A DNA stretch of 64,000 bases from Streptomyces sp. SLBN-118. Its GTDB lineage: Bacteria > Actinomycetota > Actinomycetes > Streptomycetales > Streptomycetaceae. The translations under genes were made by a program, and so were the position numbers. The stretch covers positions 2,170,001 through 2,234,000 of the forward strand of contig NZ_VFNP01000001.1 of assembly GCF_006715635.1 (NCBI RefSeq). Reading direction: 5' to 3'. The notes beneath the pieces were generated by a model. The model did not search any database. It was not told the origin of the DNA and saw nothing but the letters and a program-made list of their open reading frames with translations. Below are positions 38,591 to 46,843 of the stretch, one piece after another (within the stretch, counting starts at the first letter, position 1; every line of letters starts with the position of its first letter).

Positions 38591-38674
38591 CTATTCGTTC
38601 ACGTTTCGAAGTCAAGAGGCGGAACAAGCCGGATTCACGACGCAGCTCCCTAGCTTTTCGTTCAAGTGTTGAAG
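38591..38674 (-). promoter_or_regulatory. Paired 21-base repeats in front of glcP
   Basis: Two copies, at 38591-38611 and 38654-38674, match at 17 of 21 positions. They share the core TTCGTTCA on the plus strand and start 63 bases apart, near six turns of the helix. The second copy contains a perfect TTCAA-n3-TTGAA inverted repeat. They lie 110-195 bases ahead of the glcP start and next to the smc stop, so they belong to the glcP control region if they are operators. Confidence 0.55.
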
Positions 38675-38698
38675 ATGTGTTCAGAGTGCGGAGAAGCG

Positions 38699-41600
38699 TC
38701 AACGAAGGCGTTGGCTGATGACCTTGGAGACCCCGTCGCCCTGCATGGACACGCCGTACAGCGCGTCGGCGACCTCCATCGTCCGCTTCTGGTGCGTGAT
38801 CACGATCAGCTGCGAGGACTCCTGGAGCTCCTGCATGATCCGGATCAGCCGCTGGAGGTTGGTGTCGTCGAGCGCCGCCTCGACCTCGTCCATGACATAG
38901 AACGGGCTCGGCCGCGCCTTGAAGATCGACACCAGCAGCGCCACCGCCGTCAGCGACCGCTCACCGCCCGAGAGCAGCGAGAGCCTTTTCACCTTCTTGC
39001 CGGGCGGCCGGGCCTCGACATCCACACCCGTGGTGAGCATGTTGTCGGGATCCGTCAGAATCAGCCGTCCCTCACCGCCGGGGAAGAGCCGCGAGAAGAC
39101 GCCCTCGAACTCGCGCGCGGTGTCCCGGTACGCCTCGGTGAAGACCTGCTCGACGCGCTCGTCGACCTCCTTGATCACCTGAAGGAGGTCGGCCCTGGTC
39201 TTCTTCAGGTCTTCCAGCTGCTCGGAGAGGAACTTGTGGCGCTCCTCCAGTGCCGAGAACTCCTCCAGCGCAAGCGGATTCACCTTCCCGAGCTGCTGGT
39301 AGGCCCGTTCCGCGGACTTGAGGCGCTTCTCCTGCTCACCGCGTGCGAAAGGTTTCGGCAGGTTCCGCGGGTGCTCGGGGTCCTGTGGCAGTTCCTCGCC
39401 CTCGGCGGGCGGTGAGGGCGGCACCAGCTGGTCGGGCCCGTACTCCGCGATCAGCCCGGCCGGTTCCACGCCGAGCTCCTCAAGAGCTCTGGTCTCCAAC
39501 TGCTCGATCCGCAGTCGCTTCTCGGCCCCGAGCACCTCGCCGCGGTGCACCGAGTCGGTCAGCTTGTCGAGTTCGCCCTTGAGGTCACGCCCCTGGCTGC
39601 GGGCGGCGCCGAGATCCTGTTCACGCTCGGCCTTGGCCGCCTCGGCGGCCACCCGTTCCGCCTCGGCCCGCACGAGGGAGACCTCGACATGGGCGAGCAG
39701 CTGACGGGCGCCGCTCGCCACCGCGGAGGCGACCTCGGCCTCGTGGCGCAGCCGGGCGCGCCGCTGTTCGGCCCGCGCCCGTGCCTCGCGCTCGGCGCGC
39801 GCTCCCCGGTCGAGCGCATCCGCCCGTCCCGCGAGCCCCTTGACACGCTCCTCGTGCGTACGAACCTGGAGGCGGGCCTCCATCTCGGTCTGGCGGGCGT
39901 TGGCTCCGTCGGCCGCGAGCCGGTCCCGTACATGCGTGTCGGGCTCCTCCTCGACAGGAGCCTCCTCGGCGACCAGCAGCCGCTCGGCCAGCTCCTCGGC
40001 CTCCTCACGGGCGCGCTCCAGCGCTTCCTGCGCCCGGGCCGCGGCCGCAGACGTCCGCTCGGCCTCGCCCGCTGCGCCGCGCGCCTGCCCGGCGAGCCGC
40101 CCGAGCTGCCCCGACACCGCGGACTTCTCGCGGTCGGCGGCCCGGCGGCGCTCCCCCAGCTCCTCCACCAGGGCGGCGCATTCACGCCGGCGATCAGCGG
40201 CCTGCTGCTGGGCGGCGGCCAGTTCCTCGCACCGGACGGCCAGCTCCTCCAGCTCGGCGGCGGCCTCGTCGACGGAGGCCTGCACCTCAAGCAGGCTCGG
40301 CGCACCGGCGGAGCCGCCCTGCGCGAAGTGCGCGCCGAGGACGTCGCCCTCGGCGGTCACGGCGGTGAACTCGGGCCGCGCATAGACCAGATGCTCGGCA
40401 TCCTCCAGCGTCCCGACGACGACGATGCCTCGGAGCAGTCTGCGCACGGCGGGCATCAGCTCGTCGGGCCCGCGCACCAGATCGGCCGCGAACGGCGAAG
40501 GGTCGGGGCGCCGCTCGGGCGCCGGGGACTCGGGCGCGCCACTCAGCAGTATCGCGGCGCGTCCCGCGTCGGACTTGCGCAGCAGCCGCAGCGCTTCGGC
40601 TGCCGTCGCCGGGGTCGACACGGCCACGGCGTCCGCGGCAGCGCCGAGCGCCGCCGCCACCGGAACCTCGTATCCGGTGGCCACCGTCAGCAGCTGGGAG
40701 GCCGGGCCCAGCAATCCGCTCAGCCGGTCCTTCGCGGCGAGCAGCGCACCCGTGCCGTCCTTGCGGCGCAGACCCAGGGCGAGCGCTTCGCGGCGGGCGG
40801 CGACGGCGGCGCGCTCGCGTTCGGCGGCGGTGAGCGCCTCACGGGCCGAGCCGAGCGCGGCTTCCGCCTCTGCCAGCTCCCGCCGTGCAGCGTCGTGCTG
40901 CTCGCCGAGCGCGGAGTCCCCGGCGTCGAGACCGTCGACCTCGGCCTTGAGCTGCTCGTACTCCTCTTGTGCTGCGACGGCCCGCTCCTGGGCCTCGTCG
41001 CGTGCGGCGGCCAGCCGGTCGATCTCGGCCTGTGCCGAGGCGGCCCTGCTGCGTGCCGCGTTGACCTGACCGCCCAGCCGGGCAAGGCCCTCGCGCCGGT
41101 CGGCGATCGCCCGGGCGACGTCCTTGAGCCGCCGCTCCTCGACCGTCAGCTCCCGCTCAAGCTCGGCGCGGTGCGCGACGGTGTCCTCCAGGGCGCGCTC
41201 GGCCGCCTCCAGCGCGGCCTCCAGCTCCGCCTCCTGCTCACGGATCCTGGCGGCCTCGCGCTCCATGTCCTCCGGATCGCGTCCACGCCGCTCGTCCGCG
41301 GGCGCAGCGCTCGCGCTCTTGACCCGTGCGTCGGCCAGCGAGATCGTGCCGCGCACCCGCTCGGCCAGCTGGGAGAGCTCGTACCAGCTCTGCTGTGCCT
41401 GCTGCAGCCGTGGCGCGAGGCGCCGTACCTCGTCCTCCAGCTCCGCCTCGCGCGTCAGCGCCGCCTTGAGCTCCGCCTCGGCCGCGTCCTTGCGTTCCTT
41501 CAGCGCGGCCTCGTCGGCGATCTCACTGCGCAGCGCCTCCCGCAGCCGTACGAGATCGTCCGCGAGCAGCCGCAGCCGGGCGTCGCGCAGATCGGCCTGG

Positions 41601-42253
41601 ATGACGGCGGCCCGCCGGGCAACGGCTGCCTGCCGCCCCAGCGGCTTGAGCTGGCGGCGCAGCTCGTCGGTCAGATCCTGTACGCGTGCGAGGTTGGCCT
41701 GCATCGCGTCCAGCTTCCGCAGCGCCTTCTCCTTGCGCTTGCGGTGCTTGAGGACACCCGCGGCCTCCTCGATGAAGGCCCTGCGTCCCGTCGGGTCGGC
41801 GTGCAGTACGGAGTCGAGCTGGCCCTGGCCGACGATGACGTGCATCTCGCGACCGATGCCGGAGTCGGACAGCAGTTCCTGGATGTCCAGGAGCCGGCAG
41901 GTGTCGCCGTTGAGCTGGTACTCGCTGCCGCCGTTGCGGAACATGATCCGCGTAATGGTGACTTCGGCGTAGTCGATGGGGAGCGCGCCGTCGGAGTTGT
42001 CGATGGTGAGGGAGACCTCGGCGCGGCCCAGCGGGGGCCGCCCGGTCGTCCCGGCGAAGATGACGTCCTCCATCTTGCCGCCGCGCAGCGACTTGGCCCC
42101 CTGCTCCCCCATGACCCAGGAGAGCGCGTCCACCACGTTGGACTTGCCCGAACCGTTGGGCCCCACGACGCAGGTGATGCCCGGCTCGAAGCGCAGCGTC
42201 GTGGCGGACGCGAAGGATTTGAACCCGCGAAGGGTCATGGCCTTGAGGTGCAC
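38699..42253 (-). CDS. smc: Chromosome segregation protein SMC
   Basis: The protein has 1184 residues, full length for a bacterial SMC. The N-terminal ATPase half has MTLRGFKSFASATTLRFEPG and Walker A GPNGSGKSN near residues 35-43. Two long coiled-coil arms, very rich in Ala, Glu and Arg, flank a Gly-rich hinge near residues 520-650. The C-terminal half holds the signature LLSGGERSLTAVALL and the Walker B PFYVMDEVEAALDD. It needs ScpA and ScpB, which are not in this window. The start is a GTG at 42253. Confidence 0.97.
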   Translation of the reverse strand: MHLKAMTLRGFKSFASATTLRFEPGITCVVGPNGSGKSNVVDALSWVMGEQGAKSLRGGKMEDVIFAGTTGRPPLGRAEVSLTIDNSDGALPIDYAEVTITRIMFRNGGSEYQLNGDTCRLLDIQELLSDSGIGREMHVIVGQGQLDSVLHADPTGRRAFIEEAAGVLKHRKRKEKALRKLDAMQANLARVQDLTDELRRQLKPLGRQAAVARRAAVIQADLRDARLRLLADDLVRLREALRSEIADEAALKERKDAAEAELKAALTREAELEDEVRRLAPRLQQAQQSWYELSQLAERVRGTISLADARVKSASAAPADERRGRDPEDMEREAARIREQEAELEAALEAAERALEDTVAHRAELERELTVEERRLKDVARAIADRREGLARLGGQVNAARSRAASAQAEIDRLAAARDEAQERAVAAQEEYEQLKAEVDGLDAGDSALGEQHDAARRELAEAEAALGSAREALTAAERERAAVAARREALALGLRRKDGTGALLAAKDRLSGLLGPASQLLTVATGYEVPVAAALGAAADAVAVSTPATAAEALRLLRKSDAGRAAILLSGAPESPAPERRPDPSPFAADLVRGPDELMPAVRRLLRGIVVVGTLEDAEHLVYARPEFTAVTAEGDVLGAHFAQGGSAGAPSLLEVQASVDEAAAELEELAVRCEELAAAQQQAADRRRECAALVEELGERRRAADREKSAVSGQLGRLAGQARGAAGEAERTSAAAARAQEALERAREEAEELAERLLVAEEAPVEEEPDTHVRDRLAADGANARQTEMEARLQVRTHEERVKGLAGRADALDRGARAEREARARAEQRRARLRHEAEVASAVASGARQLLAHVEVSLVRAEAERVAAEAAKAEREQDLGAARSQGRDLKGELDKLTDSVHRGEVLGAEKRLRIEQLETRALEELGVEPAGLIAEYGPDQLVPPSPPAEGEELPQDPEHPRNLPKPFARGEQEKRLKSAERAYQQLGKVNPLALEEFSALEERHKFLSEQLEDLKKTRADLLQVIKEVDERVEQVFTEAYRDTAREFEGVFSRLFPGGEGRLILTDPDNMLTTGVDVEARPPGKKVKRLSLLSGGERSLTAVALLVSIFKARPSPFYVMDEVEAALDDTNLQRLIRIMQELQESSQLIVITHQKRTMEVADALYGVSMQGDGVSKVISQRLR

Positions 42254-42463
42254 GCAGCCGGACTCTACCGTGCGCTTCGCTCACAAGGCCGGAGCATGTT
42301 GGCTCGGGCCTGCCACATGGGGTTTCCTGCCGGGCCCCCGGGGGGGGTACCCGCCGGGGAAGACACAGTGCTCGCGGTTTCGCCCATGAAGGTGCAGGGC
42401 ACATCTGACGGTAAGCGAACGACGGTAAGGGGCGGGACAAAGAAACAGGCGGGGCAAAGAAAG

Positions 42464-42485
42464 AAGGGACGCCGAGGCGTCCCTT
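42464..42485 (-). terminator. Hairpin terminator after the 72-residue gene
   Basis: AAGGGACGCC (42464-42473) pairs with GGCGTCCCTT (42476-42485) around two bases. On the minus strand it is followed by CTTTCTTTG, a partly T-rich tail. It starts 41 bases past the stop of the 72-residue gene. Confidence 0.75.
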
Positions 42486-42525
42486 GCATATCTTGTGCGC
42501 GATGATTCTCGAGCGGACACAGTGC

Positions 42526-42744
42526 TCAGGTGAGCGCCGGCTCCGCCTGGGGTACGTCGATGTCGATGCCTTCAAGCAACGACTCTCCAGGGTGCTGAGC
42601 GACGGCAGCGTTGAGCGCGTCGTTCTCGGACTGGATCCGTACAAGCTCGGATTCCAGGTCCTGGACGCGCTGCTGAAGCCGTCGCATCTCGGCGAGGAGT
42701 CGCGGGTCGTTACCGCCGACGTAACCGAGAAGCGCCTTTGCCAT
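42526..42744 (-). CDS. Small coiled-coil protein of unknown function
   Basis: The protein has 72 residues. The centre is a predicted coiled coil (LLAEMRRLQQRVQDLESELV), flanked by MAKALLGYVGGNDPRLL and an acidic tail (EGIDIDVPQAEPALT). I do not recognise a named family. Good codon pattern, an own terminator and a separate leader support it as a real gene. It lies between smc and the acylphosphatase gene. Confidence 0.65.
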   Translation of the reverse strand: MAKALLGYVGGNDPRLLAEMRRLQQRVQDLESELVRIQSENDALNAAVAQHPGESLLEGIDIDVPQAEPALT

Positions 42745-43135
42745 GATGGATGGTCCTCCACAATGAGTGACCGACCGAAGCGGTGTGGGTCGTGAGGGAT
42801 TCGCACCCGCGGTGCTCGACAGTGCTTGTTAGTGATCGATATGGCTGCGGTACTTACTGCCAAACAGCTAAGGTGCGCGGGGCTTCCAGAGTCTCACCAA
42901 AAAGTTTGACGGTCAACACGATCACGCCCCGCATGAGCGGGCAAACCCGGGGGCATACGGCCGCGGAACGCGCGGCGGAGCCTCTGAAGCGGGGCCCAGG
43001 GGGCGTGGAGATCATTCTTCCTGGCGCAGCCTGACACGACAAGCCCTTCTTGGCAACCACCAGGCAATTTCTGCCAACGGCAGGTGCCCGGGGCATGCCG
43101 GCGAGGGCCGCTTCCGGGGAAAATGCGCGATGACC
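42745..43135. other. Gene-free stretch upstream of the small coiled-coil gene
   Basis: No gene is supported on either strand. It should contain the promoter of the 72-residue gene. The one structure of note is the tRNA-3'-end-like segment at 42784-42810. Confidence 0.55.
42784..42810 (-). other. tRNA 3'-end-like fragment (T arm plus acceptor)
   Basis: On the minus strand GGGTGCGAATCCC is followed by TCACGACCCACA. This looks like a tRNA T loop and 3' acceptor strand and resembles the 3' end of tRNA-Lys as I remember it from E. coli. One base pair of the T stem is mismatched, and neither the 5' acceptor strand nor a D or anticodon arm is present. It could be a leftover of a tRNA or integration site, or a chance match. 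Confidence 0.3.
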
Positions 43136-43417
43136 TCAGCGGATCGCGAAGCCGTCGTAGCCGCCGCGCGGGGTGTCCCAGATCTCGGTGACACCTTCGA
43201 CCCGGCCGGGCGTGTCGTCCGACTGCAGCCACTCCAGCAGACGGTGGCAATTCTCACGTGGCCCCTCTGCCACAACCTGCACTCTGCCGTCGTCGAGATT
43301 GACGGCGAATCCCGTGATGCCGCCGATCTCCAGAGCATTCGCCCTGGTGAACCAGCGGAAGCCCACTCCCTGTACTCGGCCGCGTACCCAGGCGGTGAGC
43401 CGTGCGACATCGTTCAT
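43136..43417 (-). CDS. Acylphosphatase
   Basis: The protein has 93 residues from the ATG at 43417, the normal length. The catalytic loop is [18 protein letters not shown], which holds the phosphate-binding arginine, and the asparagine lies in [18 protein letters not shown]. It hydrolyses carboxyl-phosphate bonds such as acetyl phosphate. A longer form from a GTG at 43444 is possible but adds nothing to the fold. It is divergent from the CAP-domain gene. Confidence 0.93.
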   Translation of the reverse strand: MNDVARLTAWVRGRVQGVGFRWFTRANALEIGGITGFAVNLDDGRVQVVAEGPRENCHRLLEWLQSDDTPGRVEGVTEIWDTPRGGYDGFAIR

Positions 43418-43567
43418 GCGTGCACGGTAACCGCCCAAATGCACTCAGAGCACTTCGCCCCCACGCGTCATGGCGTACAGTCCCGTCGCAATGAGCTTCA
43501 CCCATTTGGGTGAGTCAGTTTGACGTTTGACCGTCGAGCTCCGTCGAGCACGAGGAAGGCACAGCAG

Positions 43568-44446
43568 ATGGGACGCCATCGACGCTCCGCCGACGCACCC
43601 GCCCCGCACCACCACGCGGACGCAGCCGCAGGCCGGCACCGGGGTGGTACACGCCGGAAGAAGCGGTCGGGCATGCCTGTACGCACCGGGCTGCTCGGCG
43701 CCTCCGCAGCCATGGCCGTAGGCGCTGTCGCCGTCGCGTCCGGCCTGCTGCCGGGCGGCGACACGTTCAACGTCAGCGGCGGCAGTGAACCGAGCGGGAA
43801 GATTCGCGCCGAGGACTCCGCCCAGCTGCAGACCCAGGGCGACGCGAGCGCCGAGCCGACGAACGGGACCTCGCCGTCCGCGAGCCGGACCGCGCCGCGG
43901 CCGAAGGCACCGTCGAAGACTCCCTCCGCCAAGCCGGCCAAGCCCTCGGCGACTCCGTCGAAGCAGACGAAGGCCCCGGTGGTGGAGAAGAAGAAGACCG
44001 CCCCGGCCCGTACCGAGGCCCGCCCCTCCAGCCGTCCGCCCGAGCGGGCCAAGCCCGTCGTCTCGGGCGCGGCCGGCGCCGAGGCCGAGGTTCTCGCCCT
44101 GGTCAACAAGGAGCGGGCGAAGGTCGGCTGCAGCCCGGTACGTACCGATTCCGGTCTTGCGGATCTCGCCGGGGACTTCAGCGCCGACATGGCCGCGCGC
44201 GGCTTCTTCGACCACACCGACCCCGACGGGGACACTCCCTGGGACCGCGCCGACGAGGCGGGCGTCAGGGGCCTCGGCGGCGAGAACATAGCCCGTGGGC
44301 AGGCCGACGCGGCCGCGGTGATGAACTCCTGGATGAACAGCGACGGTCACCGCGCCAACATCCTCAACTGTGACTACAAGACGCTGGGCGTCGGTGTGGT
44401 CATGGGCGACGGCGGCCCCTGGTGGACCCAGGACTTCGGCTTTTGA
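43568..44446 (+). CDS. Exported CAP (SCP/PR-1) domain protein
   Basis: The protein has 292 residues from the ATG at 43568, behind GAGGAAGG. An N-terminal His/Arg/Ala-rich cytoplasmic segment precedes a membrane or signal segment (LLGASAAMAVGAVAVASGL). A long Pro/Lys/Ala/Ser-rich linker (residues 85-170) follows, then the CAP domain, with EVLALVNKERAKVGCSPVR, FFDHTDPDGDTPWDRADEAG and NSWMNSDGHRANILNCDY. CAP proteins are often exported; function here is unknown. Confidence 0.88.
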   Translation: MGRHRRSADAPAPHHHADAAAGRHRGGTRRKKRSGMPVRTGLLGASAAMAVGAVAVASGLLPGGDTFNVSGGSEPSGKIRAEDSAQLQTQGDASAEPTNGTSPSASRTAPRPKAPSKTPSAKPAKPSATPSKQTKAPVVEKKKTAPARTEARPSSRPPERAKPVVSGAAGAEAEVLALVNKERAKVGCSPVRTDSGLADLAGDFSADMAARGFFDHTDPDGDTPWDRADEAGVRGLGGENIARGQADAAAVMNSWMNSDGHRANILNCDYKTLGVGVVMGDGGPWWTQDFGF

Positions 44447-44579
44447 GATAACAGCAGTTCAGGGGCTTACGAGCTCTTCCGGGCCGTCTCCGGGCCGTCT
44501 TGCGCAGGGTCGTGGTTATTGACGACTGATCCACGGCGGCCCGGGCCCGGGTCTCGCCTGTCGAGGTTTGCACGATCAT

Positions 44580-46697
44580 TCATTCCTTGTTGCGGGCGCG
44601 GACGACGTTCTCCTGGCATTCCTTCGCGATGTCCCAAGCGCCTCTGCTGTTGGCCGTCAGGTCGTTGTCCTCGAATACGCCGCCACCCCCCTCGTGAATC
44701 CTTACTGCCGCATTTTTGTTGCGGTGAATCCGGTTGCGGCGCAGGGTGGGCTCCGCGCCCGTCTTGGTCTCAACACCCGCGTAGGCGTTGCCGGTGATGT
44801 CGTTGTCCTCCAGCGTGCCCCCGCCGCTGTCCTGGACGAACACGCCGTTCTGCTTGTTGTCGTGAATCTGGTTGCGGCGCAGGGTGGGGCTGCCACCCGT
44901 CCGGATCGTCACACCCGCGTAGGTGTTGCCGGTGATGTCGTTGGCCTCCAGCGTCCCCACGCCGCTGTCGTAGACGAAGACGCCACCACCCTTGTTGTCG
45001 CGGATCTGGTTGCCGCGCAGGGTGGGATTGCCGCCCGTCTTGATCTCAACACCCGCGTAGGCGTTGCCGGTGATGTCGTTGTCCTCCAGCGTCCCCACGC
45101 CGCTGTCCTGGACGAACACGCCGCTCTGCCTGTTGTCCCGAATCTGATTGCGGCGCAGGGTGGGGCTGCAACCCGCCTGGATCTCAACACCCGCCAAAGC
45201 GTTGCCGGTGATGTCGTTGTCCTCCAGCGTCCCCACGCCGCTGTCGTAGACGAAGACACCACCACCCTTGTTGTCGTGAATCTGGTTGCCGCGCAGGGTG
45301 GGGCTGCCTCCCGCCTTGATCGTGACACCCGCCAAAGCGCTGCCGGTGATGTCGTTGGCCTCCAGCGTCCCCACGCCGCTGTCCTGGACGAACACGCCGC
45401 TCTGCCTGTTGTCCCGAATCTGATTGCGGCGCAGGGTGGGGCTGCCACCCGTCCGGATCGTCACACCCGCCAAAGCGTTGCCGGTGATGTCGTTGTCCTC
45501 CAGCGTCCCCATGCCGCTGTCATGGACATAGACGCCGCCTCCCCCGTTGTCGCGGATCTGGTTGGCGCGCAGGGTGGGGTTGCCGCCCGTCTTGATCTCA
45601 ACACCCGCGTAAGTGTTGCCGGTGATGTCGTTGTCCTCCAGCGTGCCCCCGCCGCCGTCACGGACGAAAACGCCGCTCTGCTTGTTGCCGTGGATCTGGT
45701 TGCGGCGCAGCCGCGGATCGGCGCCATTGCCGATGGCGACGCCGGCGAGCCCCTGGCTGCTGATGTCGCAGCCTTCAAGCTCCAGCCGCCCCTGGGTGAT
45801 GTCCACGCCGTGCCACGCACCACCGGTCTGGCGCAAGGTGAGGTTCGCGACCCGGCCGATGCCGGCCCGAAACGCCAGGACGTACGAGTCGTGGGCGCGG
45901 ATCTGGATGTCGGCGAGGGGCCCGTCGCCGAGGATTTCCAGGGGCTTGTCGACCACCAGGCCCTCCTCGTACAGGCCAGGCCGCACCAGGATCCGGTCAC
46001 CCGGCTGCGCGGCCTTGATCGCCGCGCCGACCGTGGCGAAGTCACCCCGGTGATAAGGGTCCACCACATGCGTCGGCGGCTCGGACTTGGCCACGACCCT
46101 GGCAGTGTCGCCCGTCTGCTCCGTGGACCCGGCCGCTGCTCCGCCGGCTTCCGCAGTCCTGACGGGCCGCGCCCGGGTGGGCGCGGGCGGATGCCAGAAG
46201 GTATCCCGCATCCGCGACGCCAACTGCGCGATCGCCTTGCGCACCAGCGGTGAGGTGAACGGCTCGAACCGTAACTCCCGCCAGTCGGCGTGCTGCCGAG
46301 AAGCCAGCACCCGCGCCATCTCATCGGCCTCCCGCAGCTCGGGATCATCCAGCTCCCGGGCACTGATGTAGTACACGGGCAGGATCAGGCCCTGGCGGCC
46401 CAGCTCACCCTCCCGCTCCAGGAACCGTGCCACCTCCGCCCGGCAGGCGGGGCTGCGGAACAGACTCGGCGTGATGATGACCAGCAACAGGGTCACCGCG
46501 TCCAGCGCCTCATCGATGCGCTGCTGCCAGTTCTGCCCCCAGGCGACGTCATTGCGATCCTGGAAGATCGCGAACTCCTCGCCGGTCTGCGCCCGGACCT
46601 CGGTGCCCAGCCGTTCCCGGAGCTGAGTGAGCAGACCGTCATCGTGCTCGTCATTGAAACGGACATAGCTCATGAACGCCGCAGGCGTACCAGGCAT
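44580..46697 (-). CDS. TIR domain fused to a repeat-built right-handed parallel beta-helix
   Basis: The protein has 705 residues from the ATG at 46697, behind GGAGGGGATGCC. Residues 6-110 form a TIR domain: AAFMSYVRFND, DRNDVAWGQNWQQRIDEALD, TLLLVIITPSLFRSPACRAE, then GLILPVYYI. E88 in CRAE occupies the place of the catalytic glutamate of NAD-cleaving TIR domains. After a linker, residues 205-330 start a beta-helix (RILVRPGLYEEGLVVDKP; LEILGDGPLADIQI). Seven 46-residue repeats, each two helix turns, follow to residue 651, plus one worn copy. No signal peptide or membrane segment is seen. The gene is divergent from an HxlR regulator and contains a TTA codon. Function is unknown; a ligand-sensing NADase or immune-type protein is an inference. 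Confidence 0.85.
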   Translation of the reverse strand: MPGTPAAFMSYVRFNDEHDDGLLTQLRERLGTEVRAQTGEEFAIFQDRNDVAWGQNWQQRIDEALDAVTLLLVIITPSLFRSPACRAEVARFLEREGELGRQGLILPVYYISARELDDPELREADEMARVLASRQHADWRELRFEPFTSPLVRKAIAQLASRMRDTFWHPPAPTRARPVRTAEAGGAAAGSTEQTGDTARVVAKSEPPTHVVDPYHRGDFATVGAAIKAAQPGDRILVRPGLYEEGLVVDKPLEILGDGPLADIQIRAHDSYVLAFRAGIGRVANLTLRQTGGAWHGVDITQGRLELEGCDISSQGLAGVAIGNGADPRLRRNQIHGNKQSGVFVRDGGGGTLEDNDITGNTYAGVEIKTGGNPTLRANQIRDNGGGGVYVHDSGMGTLEDNDITGNALAGVTIRTGGSPTLRRNQIRDNRQSGVFVQDSGVGTLEANDITGSALAGVTIKAGGSPTLRGNQIHDNKGGGVFVYDSGVGTLEDNDITGNALAGVEIQAGCSPTLRRNQIRDNRQSGVFVQDSGVGTLEDNDITGNAYAGVEIKTGGNPTLRGNQIRDNKGGGVFVYDSGVGTLEANDITGNTYAGVTIRTGGSPTLRRNQIHDNKQNGVFVQDSGGGTLEDNDITGNAYAGVETKTGAEPTLRRNRIHRNKNAAVRIHEGGGGVFEDNDLTANSRGAWDIAKECQENVVRARNKE
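44745..45710 (-). repeat. Seven 138-base repeats in the TIR/beta-helix gene
   Basis: Each 138-base unit encodes 46 residues, L-R-x-N-Q-I to P-T, for example RRNQIRDNRQSGVFVQDSG followed by ANDITGSALAGVTIKAGG. Two unit types alternate, so the pattern also repeats every 276 bases. Segments 45085-45169 and 45361-45445 are identical for 85 bases, and 44947 onward matches 45223 onward nearly as well. Confidence 0.95.
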
Positions 46698-46804
46698 GGC
46701 ATCCCCTCCCCCGCCACAACGTGTGAATTGTGACACGCCGGACCCCAGGCCACCCATCGATTGTCCTCGGTTTCCAGCCCCTCCTGGAACGCTGACGAAC
46801 AGCC

Positions 46805-46821
46805 GCTTACGAATAGTTAGC
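46805..46821. promoter_or_regulatory. Candidate operator in the TIR/HxlR divergent region
   Basis: GCTTACGAATAGTTAGC is an AT-rich imperfect palindrome (12 of 17 positions match its own complement) in a high-G+C region. It sits 22 bases ahead of the HxlR start and 108 bases from the TIR gene start. HxlR proteins usually bind such sites next to their own gene. Confidence 0.35.
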
Positions 46822-46843
46822 GCGCCGGAGTAGGGTGCCCCTC

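Noticed and set aside
39545..42505. Open frame of 986 codons on the plus strand, antisense to smc
   Set aside because: High G+C leaves the opposite strand of coiled-coil genes open. Composition is Leu/Gly/Arg-rich with no domain, and smc is certain on the other strand.
42745..42900. Complete tRNA gene around the T-arm-like segment
   Set aside because: No 5' acceptor strand, D arm or anticodon arm fits upstream; kept only as a fragment.
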